Shown: in pieces, positions 15,393-24,901 of the stretch
Numbering within the stretch: the first letter of the stretch is position 1
How the letters are laid out: each line of letters opens with the position of its first letter
Assembly: GCF_014041915.1 (NCBI RefSeq)
Contig: NZ_CP059472.1
Span: 2,232,001 to 2,296,000 of the forward strand
Direction: 5' to 3'
Source of the DNA: Marnyiella aurantia
Lineage (GTDB): Bacteria > Bacteroidota > Bacteroidia > Flavobacteriales > Weeksellaceae
DNA length: 64,000 nt
Made by a program: the position numbers and the translations under genes
Notes under the pieces: model-generated
Told to the model about the DNA's origin: nothing
Seen by the model: only the letters and a program-made list of their open reading frames with translations
Database searches by the model: none

Positions 15393-17465
15393 TTAGTCAT
15401 TCAGCAGTCTTTCAATTTTCTGCGATAATTTATCGGCATTTGGCAGCATTTCCTTCTCAAGCACCAGGTTGATAGGTACAGCCGGGAGATTCAGTGAGCC
15501 TACCGCCTCCACGGCGGCATCCAGATGTTTGAAACAGTTGTTCGTAATCCTGTGCGCAAAAGCTTCAGCAAAGGAGTTCTGGATCTGCTCTTCGGTAAGG
15601 ACGATACATTTTCCGTGGAGTTTTACCCTTTCGAATACCAGGTTTTCATCCAGCGGAATCAGAGTTCTAAGGTCGATGATCTCCACACGGCCGGCAAATT
15701 TCTTAGCTGCTTCCTTCGCCCAGAAAACGCCCATCCCGTACGTTACAACAACCATTGTTCGGCCCTTTTCAGTTTCCGAAGGATCGGCTTCAAGAAGAAT
15801 GTTCGCTTTACCTAACGGCAGGATATAGTCCTCATCCGGTTCTACTGTCTTTGCATCCTCCGTTCCGGGAACTTTGCTCCAGTACAGTCCTTTATGTTCC
15901 AGCATAATTACAGGGTTCGGGTCGTAGTATGCAGCTTTCAGCAAGCCTTTAAAGTCGGCGGCATTACTTGGATAGGCAATCTTGATTCCTTTAATGTTTG
16001 CCAAAATGCTCTCCACACTTCCGCTGTGGTAAGGGCCACCTCCACCATAGGCACCGATAGGTACTCTTATGATATTGCTTACGGGGAACTTGCCCTGCGA
16101 AAGATAGCAGGATTTTGATATTTCGGTAATGAGCTGATTAATGCCGGGGTAAATATAATCGGCAAACTGAACTTCTACGATCGGCTTCAGTCCAACTGCA
16201 CTCATTCCCGCGGTGGAACCGATGATGTATGCTTCCTGGATCGGGGTGTTGAAAACACGTTTCTTTCCAAATTTCTGACCCAGTGTCACCGTTTCGCGGA
16301 ATACGCCACCGATTCTTTCGCCCACATCCTGGCCGTAAAGAAGAGCTTCAGGATGTTTCCACATCAATTCCTGGATGGCATGAATAGCAGCATCAACCAT
16401 TACGATTTTCTCGCCACCTTTCGGTTCGCGTATGCCGCTTTCTTCGGTAATAGGTGTGGGAGCAAAAACATGGTCTGCTACCGTTTCGGGTTTTGGATCT
16501 TCGGCAGCGATGGCTTTCTGGAATGCTTCTTCAGCCTCAATCCGCGCTTTTTTAGTGATCTGCTTAAGCACTTCCTCCGTAACGCCTTCCTCCAACAGGT
16601 AACTTCTGAGGATGTCACCCGGATCTTTGGCGCGGTGCTTCACAAGGTCGGCTTCATCGCGGTAGAATTCACGTCGTACACCGGAAGTGTGATGTCCTAT
16701 AAGCACAGTTTTTGCGCACACCAGCATCGGTTTACGTTCTGTACGTACGAAATCCACCGCTTCTTTCATCGCTTCATAGCTGGCTACGAAGTCGGTTCCA
16801 TCTACACGCATTCTGTTCAGACCTACAAAACCGGCCGCAAAATCATAAGCATCGGACGTTCGGGCTTCTTCCATCGTTACAGAAATTCCCCATTCATTAT
16901 CCTGCACCAGGAAAATAACAGGAAGCTGATGTAGTGCTGCGAACTGGAAAGCCTCGGAAACTTCGCCTTCCGTAACGGAGTTGTCGCCAAAACTGCACAC
17001 AACTACCGGATTGTTTTCAAATGTTTTAAGGTTGAATTCCTCAATATACTTTATTCCCTGAGCGACGCCTGTGGTTGGGATTGCCTGCATGCCGGTGGCC
17101 GAACTCTGGTGGATTATTTTTGGTTTGTCTTCTTCCAGACTGGAAGGGTGAGAGTAGTATGAACGTCCGCCGGAAAAAGGATCATTAGCTTTGGCCAATA
17201 ACTGAAGCATAAGACGGTAAGGCTCGAAACCTATTCCCATCAGTATACTTTCGTCGCGGTAATAAGGCGACACCCAGTCGTCTTTAGTTAACTGATAGGC
17301 CGTGGCCAGCTGTATGGCTTCGTGACCCCTGGAGGTGCTGTGTACGTATTTGGTTATGGTGCGGTTTTCCTCGTAAATGTCTGCCATTGCTTTGGCAAGC
17401 ATCATATGGTTATAGGCTTTAAGCAGAATGTCCTGCGAAATTTTCTCTTTAGTCGTAATCTCCAT
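15393..17465 (-). CDS. Branched-chain 2-oxoacid dehydrogenase E1, fused alpha and beta subunits
   Basis: 690 aa from ATG 17465 (MEITTKEKISQDILLKAYNH). Residues 1 to about 330 are the thiamine-diphosphate E1 alpha module: SRGHEAIQLA, PYYRDES, and the TPP/Mg motif SFGDNSVTEGEVSEAFQFAA ... QDNEWGIS. Residues about 355-690 are the E1 beta module (transketolase pyrimidine domain ALLYGQDVGERIGGVFRET, then the C-terminal transketolase domain with VVTYGMGVFWAKEAAKKF). The complex decarboxylates 2-oxo acids from Val, Leu and Ile, giving acyl-CoA precursors of the branched fatty acids that dominate flavobacterial membranes. The fused form is common in Bacteroidota. E2 and E3 are not nearby. It is monocistronic, with a -7 box upstream. 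Confidence 0.9.
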   Translation of the reverse strand: MEITTKEKISQDILLKAYNHMMLAKAMADIYEENRTITKYVHSTSRGHEAIQLATAYQLTKDDWVSPYYRDESILMGIGFEPYRLMLQLLAKANDPFSGGRSYYSHPSSLEEDKPKIIHQSSATGMQAIPTTGVAQGIKYIEEFNLKTFENNPVVVCSFGDNSVTEGEVSEAFQFAALHQLPVIFLVQDNEWGISVTMEEARTSDAYDFAAGFVGLNRMRVDGTDFVASYEAMKEAVDFVRTERKPMLVCAKTVLIGHHTSGVRREFYRDEADLVKHRAKDPGDILRSYLLEEGVTEEVLKQITKKARIEAEEAFQKAIAAEDPKPETVADHVFAPTPITEESGIREPKGGEKIVMVDAAIHAIQELMWKHPEALLYGQDVGERIGGVFRETVTLGQKFGKKRVFNTPIQEAYIIGSTAGMSAVGLKPIVEVQFADYIYPGINQLITEISKSCYLSQGKFPVSNIIRVPIGAYGGGGPYHSGSVESILANIKGIKIAYPSNAADFKGLLKAAYYDPNPVIMLEHKGLYWSKVPGTEDAKTVEPDEDYILPLGKANILLEADPSETEKGRTMVVVTYGMGVFWAKEAAKKFAGRVEIIDLRTLIPLDENLVFERVKLHGKCIVLTEEQIQNSFAEAFAHRITNNCFKHLDAAVEAVGSLNLPAVPINLVLEKEMLPNADKLSQKIERLLND

Positions 17466-17471
17466 AGCTAG

Positions 17472-17479
17472 CAAAGATA
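17472..17479 (-). promoter_or_regulatory. -7 box of the E1 gene
   Basis: TATCTTTG on the minus strand matches TAnnTTTG and ends 6 nt before the ATG, so the leader would be very short. No TTG was found at the expected -33 distance. Confidence 0.4.
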
Positions 17480-17634
17480 GGAATTTTGTTAAAATGATTC
17501 TATTTGAGGAATTATCAGGTTTATAATTATTGCATAATTTTCTTTTTGATTTATATGTTATGGCGCGCTGGTTCTGATTTTAGATATATGGTTAGCAGTT
17601 TGATATAGCCATTCAACATTAAAAAATAAGAAAT

Positions 17635-17925
17635 ATGAAATACATCCTTCCTTTCACTGCCCTGTTTTTAGCATCCTGCTCCAGTTCTAATGATAAATGT
17701 GACTGTACCCAGCAGCGCTGGGAGCGAACAGTAGAATATCAGGGCACAACATCAACGGTCTACGCTGCTACTCCCTGGACCGGACAGGGAACTGAAGTTG
17801 CGATTGGCAGCGATGACTGTACCATGGATGGGACTATAGCTTCATCCGGTGTAGAAACTTCAACAGTACTTCCGAACGGAAATACGAAAAAGGACGAATA
17901 TGAGTTCAGAGTTACCTGCAACTAG
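17635..17925 (+). CDS. Small hypothetical lipoprotein
   Basis: 96 aa. MKYILPFTALFLASC gives a short type II signal with lipobox LASC (Cys15). The mature part contains four further Cys (CDC, DDCT, TCN), suggesting two disulfides in a small strand-rich domain exposed to the periplasm or cell surface. No known family is recognised. It has its own spacer on each side and a strong terminator downstream. Confidence 0.7.
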   Translation: MKYILPFTALFLASCSSSNDKCDCTQQRWERTVEYQGTTSTVYAATPWTGQGTEVAIGSDDCTMDGTIASSGVETSTVLPNGNTKKDEYEFRVTCN

Positions 17926-17990
17926 TATTTTCTACCACATAAAAACCGGTACAACAAGCGCAAGAATGTAAAGTTAACTCAAGTAAAAAA

Positions 17991-18024
17991 AACAATCCGT
18001 TTCAGCTTGCTGAAACGGATTGTT
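17991..18024. terminator. Strong bidirectional terminator
   Basis: AACAATCCGTTTCAGC-TT-GCTGAAACGGATTGTT: a 16-bp perfect stem, preceded by a run of A and followed by TGTCATTT. It serves the small lipoprotein gene on the plus strand and the peptide transporter on the minus strand. Confidence 0.85.
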
Positions 18025-18044
18025 TGTCATTTACAGGTTGGAGG

Positions 18045-19709
18045 TTAATTCACTCCTTTCTCACGCATTACCTTGTTCAATCTCTTTAGGATAGATAATC
18101 CCAGAAGGGTAGCCAGAAGTAATAAGCCGAAATTTACGATGAAGAAATTTGCCTTGTTTTCATAATCGTACCAAAAGCTGGCCAGTACTCCTGACAGCTT
18201 GTTGCCGATTGATGTTGAAAGGAAGAATCCTCCCATCATAAGTGCGGTAATCCTGGGCGGCGAAAGCTTGGAAACCAGAGAAAGGCCCATTGGCGACAGG
18301 CAAAGTTCACCAATTGTGATTACTCCATAGGCAGCTATCAGCCAGAGCGCAGATACCTTAAATGCACCATTTTCGCCTGCATAAACCGCTCCTACCATTA
18401 CGAGACAAGAGAGCGCTGAAATAAAGAGACCCAGCACAATTTTTGCCGGAGTTGTAGGTTCTTTGCCCCGTCGCCGCAGAAACATAAAGAATCCTACCAC
18501 TACTGGCGTAAGTACAATTACCCAGAATGGATTGACGGACTGGAATAATTCTGTATTATAAAGGTAGACACTCTGTTCCGGATTAGCCTCCATAACGGCT
18601 TTCTTTTCCGGTAGTTCATTACGGAAATAGATATCCTTGCCTACTTCTTTTAATGGGTTTCCATCCTCGTCCTTCTGAGCAACATACTGATCATTATAAA
18701 CGCTTACTTCTTTGCTTTTATAATCTTGAGCTTCTACAAGATAAATTGCTTCCAGCGGTTTTTCAGCTGCGGCGGGAACGCTGCGGTCTGTATAATAGTT
18801 TGCCCAGCGTGTAAGTGCAGTACCATTCTGCTTAAATACCGCCCAGAACATCAGACTGACAGCAAAAATAGCCAGTAACGCGCCAATCGGTCGTTTGTCT
18901 TCTGCATTCGCTTTTACATAGAGCATCACATAAAAATATACAACGGGCAGACAGGCAAAGATAAAGGCGTCTGTAGAGTCACTTCCAAAAACATTTCCTG
19001 GAATTACCCATCCGATCACTCCTGCAATAATAGCCGGAAGGAAAACCTTTACCAAAACATCTGATATTTTTGTATCGCCCTCCTGAACAGGTTTCATAAT
19101 ATTGGCTTTTAAAATATACTTTCGGCCAATTGAAAATATAATCAGCCCCAGGAACATACCTACACCGGCAGTAATAAATGCCTCGCCCCAGCCGAATTTA
19201 TTACGCATGAAAGCAGCAATGATATTACATGCAAATGCACCGATATTAATTCCCATATAGAAAATATTATATCCGGCATCTTTGTTTTGTTTATAGGGTT
19301 CCTCCTCGTAAAGGTTTCCCAGAAGGGTAGAAATACTCGGTTTGAAAAAGCCGTTTCCAAGGATAATAAGTCCCATGGAAGTGTAGAACATTGGAATATC
19401 GGTGAATACACCCAGACCAATATAGCCCAGGCCCATTAGTGCGCCACCAATATAAATGGCATTGATATAGCCTAAAAGCCGGTCGGCAAGGAAACCACCT
19501 AAAAACGGGGTCAGATACGTCAGTGCAATGAATGTCCCGAAGATGTCGTCCGCATTCTTGTCATTAAAAGCCAGACCACCCGTGTCCACCGGGTCAATCA
19601 TATACAGAACAAAGATTCCAAGAATCAGATAGTATCCGAACCGTTCCCACATTTCAGTGAAGAAGAGGTAAGGAAGCCCCTTAGGGTGTTTGTTGTTGCT
19701 TGTCGCCAT
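18045..19709 (-). CDS. Proton-coupled peptide transporter (POT/PTR2 family)
   Basis: 554 aa, about 14 membrane helices. The POT signature EMWERFGYY (ExxERFxYY, needed for proton coupling) lies at residues 19-27, LADRLLG follows TM2, and NIFYMGINIGAFACN is the PTR2 family signature. Residues about 310-390 form a large hydrophilic insert (SKEVSVYNDQYVAQKDEDGN) between membrane helices, a feature seen in Bacteroidota members. It imports di- and tripeptides across the inner membrane. The dipeptidyl peptidase gene lies 17 nt upstream on the same strand, so peptide release and uptake are probably co-expressed. Confidence 0.92.
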   Translation of the reverse strand: MATSNNKHPKGLPYLFFTEMWERFGYYLILGIFVLYMIDPVDTGGLAFNDKNADDIFGTFIALTYLTPFLGGFLADRLLGYINAIYIGGALMGLGYIGLGVFTDIPMFYTSMGLIILGNGFFKPSISTLLGNLYEEEPYKQNKDAGYNIFYMGINIGAFACNIIAAFMRNKFGWGEAFITAGVGMFLGLIIFSIGRKYILKANIMKPVQEGDTKISDVLVKVFLPAIIAGVIGWVIPGNVFGSDSTDAFIFACLPVVYFYVMLYVKANAEDKRPIGALLAIFAVSLMFWAVFKQNGTALTRWANYYTDRSVPAAAEKPLEAIYLVEAQDYKSKEVSVYNDQYVAQKDEDGNPLKEVGKDIYFRNELPEKKAVMEANPEQSVYLYNTELFQSVNPFWVIVLTPVVVGFFMFLRRRGKEPTTPAKIVLGLFISALSCLVMVGAVYAGENGAFKVSALWLIAAYGVITIGELCLSPMGLSLVSKLSPPRITALMMGGFFLSTSIGNKLSGVLASFWYDYENKANFFIVNFGLLLLATLLGLSILKRLNKVMREKGVN

Positions 19710-19726
19710 ATTTAATTTTTAGTTAT

Positions 19727-21853
19727 TTATAAATTCTCCAGAATGAAATCGGTCATTTTCTGGTAAAGCTGGGGCCTTGTGCTGCCACCAAATATCCCGT
19801 GGTTTTTGTCGGGGTAGGCCATAAATTCAAACTGTTTTTTGTTCTGAATCAATGCCTCAGAAAGTTCCAGCGAGTTCTGAAAATGAACATTATCATCTGC
19901 TGTACCGTGAATCAAAAGAAATTTTCCTTTCATCAGTTTTGCAAATTCAGTAGGACTGTTTTCATCATAACCCTTAGGATTTTCCTGTGGTGTCCTTAAA
20001 AATCTTTCGGTGTATACGGTATCGTAATAGCGCCAGTTCGTAACAGGTGCTACCGCAATACCAACCTTAAACACGTCTGCTCCTTTAGTTAAAGCGAGAC
20101 TGGCCATATAGCCGCCGAAACTCCACCCGAAGATGCCGATTCGGTCTGCGTCAATGTAAGATTGCTTACCAAACCATTTAGCAGCGGTTATCTGGTCTTC
20201 TGTTTCGTATTTGCCCAGATTCAGGTAGGTGGTTTTTTTGTATTTGGTGCCTTTATATCCCGTTCCTCGGCCGTCCACACAGGCTACGATATATCCCTGC
20301 TGCACAAGATGATTAAACCAAAGTCCGTTTCCGCCGTCCCATGAATTACTCACGCTTTGGGAGCCCGGTCCTGAATACTGGAACATAAAGAGCGGATATT
20401 TCTTATTTGGGTCAAAGTTTTTAGGCTTCATCACCCACGCGTTCATCTGGTCGCCGGCTTCATTCGGAATCGTGAAGAATTCACGCGTCACCATATTATC
20501 GGCCTTTAGTTTCTGCAGCAGTTGGTCATTATTCTGAAGTTCCTTAACCTTCTTACCGTTACCGTCTTTCAGCACATAGGTGAAAGGGCGGGCAGCAGTT
20601 GATGAAGTTTCGATGAAATACTGATAATTTCCGCTGAAGTTTGCGCGGTTATTTCCTTCGGGATTAGAGATAATGACAGATTTGCCGTTCTGGATATTTA
20701 TTCTGGACACAACTTTGTTAATGCTTCCTTTTTCAGTGGTTTGTACCAAGACTTCCTTGGTCTTGGGATTATAACCGTAGTAATCAGTTACTTCCCAGTT
20801 TCCCTTCGTAACCTGCCTTTTCAGTTTTCCGTCCGCCGAATACCAGTACAGATGGCGGTAACCATCGCGTTCTGAACCCCAAATAAAAGAGTTATCTTCC
20901 AGGAATTCAAGGGTCACATTATCTGTATCTACCCATTTTTCGTCTGTCTCAGTGAAAAGTCTGGTTACCTTTCCGGTTTTTGTGTTCACTTTAAGTACAT
21001 CGGAAGCGTTTTGGGTGCGTTCCGAACTTATGAGAAAAATTTCATCAGCTTTGGCTGTACGGAAAACATTGGGCAGGTAATAATTTTTGAATCCCGACAG
21101 ATCCAGCGCAATTACTTTCCCGTTATCCAGTCTGTAGAGCTGTGCCGAAACGGTGGAGTTGGTTTCACCGGCTTTCGGGTATTTAAACCTCATTTCAGAA
21201 GGATACAGCTGCTTGTTGTAAATCGGAATATACATCTCCGGAACCGCGCTTTCATCTGATTTGATAAAAACAATGGCATCCGAGTTTTTGGTCCATTCGT
21301 ACTGCCTGGCATGACCAAATTCCTCCTCGTATACCCAGTCGGCCAGACCGTTCAGGATGGCATTTTTCTGCCCGTCTGATGTTATTTTTGTGATTTTCTG
21401 TGAATTAAGATCCTGATAATAAAGGTTATTGTCGGCAATAAAAGCCACCTTGCTGCCGTCCGGGGAGAAAGTGGGTTCCTGAATGAAATTCCCGTTATTA
21501 AGGCTGATCACTATTCCTGATTTAAGGTCTTTTACGTCAAATTTACCAAGGAAGGAGTGCCTGTAAATTGGCTCACTCTCTTTTAACAGTAATATCTTAC
21601 TTTCATCATCACTGAAAATATAAGATTCGAAACTGCCGTCAACAATGTTTCCTACTTTTTCACTGGTTTTATAGGAGTATTTTGCAATACCCGATGGTTC
21701 GATGACCACATAATTCTCACCATTTTTAAGCGAGGCTATTCCGGCAATTCCATTACTGCGGTAATACCCGGAATAGATTTTATCCAGAGTGATTTCCTGT
21801 CCGGAAACTGTTAGTGTACCGAACAGACAGAGTGATATAAAAAGTTTTCTCAT
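19727..21853 (-). CDS. Dipeptidyl-peptidase IV-like S9 family serine protease
   Basis: 708 aa. Sec signal MRKLFISLCLFGTLTVSGQ places it in the periplasm. The N-terminal part is an eight-bladed propeller (DPPIV_N), with the ADWVYEEEFG motif whose Glu pair binds the substrate amino terminus. The C-terminal alpha/beta hydrolase has the nucleophile in GWSFGGY (Ser about 578), Asp in HGTADDNVHF (about 653) and His in DKNHGIFGG (about 685). It releases Xaa-Pro or Xaa-Ala dipeptides, which the POT transporter encoded 17 nt downstream could import. The family length is normal. A TATCTTTG -7 box is at 21871-21878. Confidence 0.93.
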   Translation of the reverse strand: MRKLFISLCLFGTLTVSGQEITLDKIYSGYYRSNGIAGIASLKNGENYVVIEPSGIAKYSYKTSEKVGNIVDGSFESYIFSDDESKILLLKESEPIYRHSFLGKFDVKDLKSGIVISLNNGNFIQEPTFSPDGSKVAFIADNNLYYQDLNSQKITKITSDGQKNAILNGLADWVYEEEFGHARQYEWTKNSDAIVFIKSDESAVPEMYIPIYNKQLYPSEMRFKYPKAGETNSTVSAQLYRLDNGKVIALDLSGFKNYYLPNVFRTAKADEIFLISSERTQNASDVLKVNTKTGKVTRLFTETDEKWVDTDNVTLEFLEDNSFIWGSERDGYRHLYWYSADGKLKRQVTKGNWEVTDYYGYNPKTKEVLVQTTEKGSINKVVSRINIQNGKSVIISNPEGNNRANFSGNYQYFIETSSTAARPFTYVLKDGNGKKVKELQNNDQLLQKLKADNMVTREFFTIPNEAGDQMNAWVMKPKNFDPNKKYPLFMFQYSGPGSQSVSNSWDGGNGLWFNHLVQQGYIVACVDGRGTGYKGTKYKKTTYLNLGKYETEDQITAAKWFGKQSYIDADRIGIFGWSFGGYMASLALTKGADVFKVGIAVAPVTNWRYYDTVYTERFLRTPQENPKGYDENSPTEFAKLMKGKFLLIHGTADDNVHFQNSLELSEALIQNKKQFEFMAYPDKNHGIFGGSTRPQLYQKMTDFILENL

Positions 21854-21870
21854 GAATTTTGATAAGATTT

Positions 21871-21878
21871 CAAAGATA
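21871..21878 (-). promoter_or_regulatory. -7 box of the peptidase-transporter operon
   Basis: TATCTTTG on the minus strand, 17 nt before the ATG at 21853; no clear -33 TTG at 19 nt. Confidence 0.45.
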
Positions 21879-21975
21879 ACAAAATTCTCAAATTACGTAT
21901 TTAACTGAAGAGTTTTCAATGATTAACTTTAATTTAATTGTAAATTTACTTTAGTAATCTAACAGTTAATGTATT

Positions 21976-22443
21976 ATGGATACTTACAATCAAAAAAAAC
22001 TCATTAAATACCGGCTGGCTGGTCTCGAGATCACAGTTGGTTTTCCCAGGTACAGGGATGCGGAAAGTTATGCAGCTTTGCAAGGCGGAGAAGTTGTAGA
22101 AGTGGGTTTCCTGGACGGCAATGATAATCCCGAGATTACAAATGAAGCAGGTCTTTTAGAAAAAAAACTTCACTATTATGCTGATGCAGGCCCCGAATAT
22201 AGATTTATACACTCTTCCGATCCCGGTTTCAGACACTATGCTGACGATTTACAGCGACTGAAGTCATCATCTGACCGAATGAGTCTGGAGGAGAAGTATA
22301 TTACCAATGCAGAGCTTGAAATATCTGAGGATCCCATTATCGTCCTTCGCGATAACCGGTTTGAATCTGTGACGTCGCGCGAACGTTCCAAATATCTGAA
22401 ACATACCAAAGTGTATGAAATAGGAGTGGCGCGAAAGCTATAA
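21976..22443 (+). CDS. Conserved hypothetical protein
   Basis: 155 aa, soluble, acidic and basic residues balanced, with no signal peptide or membrane helix. MDTYNQKKLIKYRLAGLEIT is followed by an alternating strand/helix pattern and a C-terminal segment (ISEDPIIVLRDNRFESVTSR). No family or function is recognised. It is transcribed alone, divergent from the peptidase operon, and its stop codon abuts the stop of the convergent HPP gene with no spacer, which supports a real gene. Confidence 0.6.
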   Translation: MDTYNQKKLIKYRLAGLEITVGFPRYRDAESYAALQGGEVVEVGFLDGNDNPEITNEAGLLEKKLHYYADAGPEYRFIHSSDPGFRHYADDLQRLKSSSDRMSLEEKYITNAELEISEDPIIVLRDNRFESVTSRERSKYLKHTKVYEIGVARKL

Positions 22444-23094
22444 TTACCTTTTGGACCGCTTCAGCCTTCGGAGCCTGCGTCCTCTCTTGATTTGGATGGA
22501 CTGCTTACGTACGGGGTTCAGAAACCAGTTGAAGGTACGCGAGAAACGACCGTCGTTGGGGTAAACACGTTGTGAAGTCATATTGTTTACCAGCAAAGCA
22601 ACTAACAGCAGTATAATTACTCCTGCCATAACTGGATATACTACATACAGGTAACCCATTGATTTTATTTGCTCTGAACCGCTGACGGCGATAAGCGCAG
22701 TAGCTCCGCCTGGTGGATGCAGGGTTTTTGTGAACTGCATGCCCAGAATTGACAGCGAAACTGCCAGCGGTGCGGTAATCCAGATAAGGTCAGGCACCAG
22801 CTGTGCGACTGTAACTCCAACAACTGCGCTCACAACATGACCGCCGATCAGATTGCGCGGCTGCGCCAGCGGACTTTGGATCACTCCATAAATAAGCACA
22901 CTGCTGGCCCCGAATGAGCCTATCAGAAAAATATTGTCCTGATCTTCCAGGATAAAACTCTGAATTATGGCAATGATACCAATTCCCAGAAAAGAACCCA
23001 AAAACGACCACAACTTCTCCTTATAGTCTATCAGGGTCTCCTTGTAAACAACGTATTTGCTGATGCGGTATGAACGTTTAAGTTGCTTTCTCAC
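22444..23094 (-). CDS. HPP family membrane protein
   Basis: 216 aa from a GTG start at 23094 (no in-frame ATG upstream). Four to five membrane helices (WSFLGSFLGIGIIAIIQSF, NIFLIGSFGASSVLIYGVI, HVVSAVVGVTVAQLVPDL, VVYPVMAGVIILLLVALLV) and the namesake motif TLHPPGGATAL (about residues 123-133). HPP proteins of bacteria and plastids have been linked to nitrite transport in some cases, but the substrate here is not determined. The C-terminus is strongly basic (RGRRLRRLKRSKR). The gene ends against the convergent hypothetical gene. Confidence 0.85.
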   Translation of the reverse strand: MRKQLKRSYRISKYVVYKETLIDYKEKLWSFLGSFLGIGIIAIIQSFILEDQDNIFLIGSFGASSVLIYGVIQSPLAQPRNLIGGHVVSAVVGVTVAQLVPDLIWITAPLAVSLSILGMQFTKTLHPPGGATALIAVSGSEQIKSMGYLYVVYPVMAGVIILLLVALLVNNMTSQRVYPNDGRFSRTFNWFLNPVRKQSIQIKRGRRLRRLKRSKR

Positions 23095-23164
23095 GACATG
23101 GTATCTTCCTGGTGCTCACGCTGATAAACAGTCAATGCTTCCGTGGAACCATTAAGGTTATAAA

Positions 23165-24850
23165 TCAAGGTGCCGGCTCGTAGATCATTTTATAATATTG
23201 GTGGGCCATTCGGTCACTGTTGAATGCATCTTTCACATCTTCCATAGCCTGCCACTGGATCTCCTGCCATTTTTCCGGGTGTTCGTAGTAAGTGGGAATG
23301 ATTTGGTTTTCCAGAAGTTCGTACAGTTTGTCCATATCATATCTGTCCTGTTCGTATACGCTCATCGCAGCATAATCTGCCTTGGGAACTACAAAACAAT
23401 TTTCGCCATGTTTTGCGAATTCGGGAATCCAGCCGTCATCTGTGGAAAGGTTGACGGATCCGTTCATAGCAGCAGTCATGCCGCTGGTCCCGGAAGCTTC
23501 CCGCGGAACACGTGGATTATTAAGCCAAAGATCAGAACCCTGTTTCATCAGTTTGCTTAGAGCCAGTTCGTAGCCTGTAAGGACCGCCATGTTTTTGAAA
23601 TACTTACTTTCTTCCACCAGTGTATTGAACATCGAAATAGCAGAATAATCCATCGGGTAGGGCTTGCCTGCCCAGATAATCTGAACCGGATAATCCGCAT
23701 TGTTAAGCAGTTTTTCAAATCTTTCCCGGTCATGAAGCAGCAGGTCGGCACGTTTATATCCGGCAAATCTGCGTGCCCAGACTATGGTGAAGACTTTAGG
23801 GTCAAACAATTTTCCGCACTGGTCTGCAACGGTCTTGAAGAGTCTTTTCTTCAGATGTCTTTTTCGCAGGTCAAAAAGCCCATGATCATCATTTTTCCTG
23901 GCATCATACAGAGGTTTGTCGCACCAGTATTTAAATTCCTGAGCGTTGGTAATGGACGTAATTTCGCAGACACCCTCATATTTCCCCCACATAGCCCTGG
24001 AAACGTGACCATGAAGCTCGGACACGCCATTGGCAATCCTTGCGATACGCAGGGCGCATAAGGAATGATTAAAAAGTTCAGGATCTGTTCCGCCCTCAAG
24101 CTTTTTTACTTCCTCCTTAGACAGATTGGAAAAGTAGGACATGTCATAACACATCTGGAAGTTGTGCTTCTCATTTCCAGCTTCTTCCGGTGTGTGGGTG
24201 GTGAAGACCAGTTTTTCCCTGACCTTTTGAAGGTCACCGTTATATTTCTCAAGTAAATGAAATGCTGCGGGTAGGCCGTGAGCTTCATTAAGGTGGTATA
24301 CCTCTCTTTCAAGATTCAGTTCCTCCAGCAGTCTTGCACCACCTTTACCAAGTAAAATATACTGCGCGATTTTTGTGGATTCGTTGGCATCGTACAGACG
24401 GTGACAGATGGTTTTGGAAAGATGATCGTTTTCCGGTACGTCTGTGGACAGAAAGAACATGGGTGCCGTATTAAATATTTCAGGATCCAGGTAAAAAACT
24501 TTTACCCAAACCTTTGCTGAATGAATTTCAATCTGGAACTTCAGTTCTGTATCTGTAAGATAAGTATACATTTTTCTGGTCCAGGTAGGTTGAAGCGTCT
24601 GGTCGTGATTGCGTGCCTGATCATAATAGCCAAATTTCCAAAGAATTCCTATTCCTACAACGTCCTGTTTTAGGTTGTAAACACTACGCATATGCGAGCC
24701 CGCTAGAAATCCTAATCCTCCCGAATAGATTTTAAGCGCCTGGTCAATTGCAAATTCCATGGAGAAATAGGCAGTCTTTTTAGCGTATTCACTGTTAATA
24801 GGATACGGCATTACGTAGTTCTTAAAATCCATAAGTTGGTTTTTCATCAT
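23165..24850 (-). CDS. glgP: Alpha-glucan family phosphorylase (GT35, short form)
   Basis: 561 aa from ATG 24850 (a second ATG at 24847 is equally possible). The catalytic core has KTAYFSMEFAIDQALKIYSG near the start, the catalytic His region YHLNEAHGLPAAF, FTTHTPEEAGNEKH, and WARRFAGYKRADLLL. The pyridoxal-phosphate region is NNPRVPREASGTSGMTAAMN. It is about 250 residues shorter than classical glycogen phosphorylase, as expected for this family, which releases glucose-1-phosphate from alpha-1,4-glucans. No synthase or branching gene is adjacent; a glycogen-synthase-like protein is encoded at 33021. Confidence 0.88.
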   Translation of the reverse strand: MMKNQLMDFKNYVMPYPINSEYAKKTAYFSMEFAIDQALKIYSGGLGFLAGSHMRSVYNLKQDVVGIGILWKFGYYDQARNHDQTLQPTWTRKMYTYLTDTELKFQIEIHSAKVWVKVFYLDPEIFNTAPMFFLSTDVPENDHLSKTICHRLYDANESTKIAQYILLGKGGARLLEELNLEREVYHLNEAHGLPAAFHLLEKYNGDLQKVREKLVFTTHTPEEAGNEKHNFQMCYDMSYFSNLSKEEVKKLEGGTDPELFNHSLCALRIARIANGVSELHGHVSRAMWGKYEGVCEITSITNAQEFKYWCDKPLYDARKNDDHGLFDLRKRHLKKRLFKTVADQCGKLFDPKVFTIVWARRFAGYKRADLLLHDRERFEKLLNNADYPVQIIWAGKPYPMDYSAISMFNTLVEESKYFKNMAVLTGYELALSKLMKQGSDLWLNNPRVPREASGTSGMTAAMNGSVNLSTDDGWIPEFAKHGENCFVVPKADYAAMSVYEQDRYDMDKLYELLENQIIPTYYEHPEKWQEIQWQAMEDVKDAFNSDRMAHQYYKMIYEPAP

Positions 24851-24857
24851 AGTCCTG

Positions 24858-24865
24858 CAAATATA
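24858..24865 (-). promoter_or_regulatory. -7 box of the phosphorylase gene
   Basis: TATATTTG on the minus strand ends 7 nt before the first ATG at 24850, giving an almost leaderless mRNA. No -33 TTG seen. Confidence 0.4.
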
Positions 24866-24901
24866 AATAATTATTATGCCTATCAGGGTGGTATTATTGT
24901 A

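Noticed and set aside
16353-16934. 193-codon plus-strand frame inside the E1 gene
   Set aside because: Antisense of the fused dehydrogenase, whose TPP motifs are all on the minus strand; composition is Phe/His-rich, typical of shadows.
23094-23164. Small gene between the HPP and phosphorylase genes
   Set aside because: The 70-nt gap has no ORF with a start and coding pattern.
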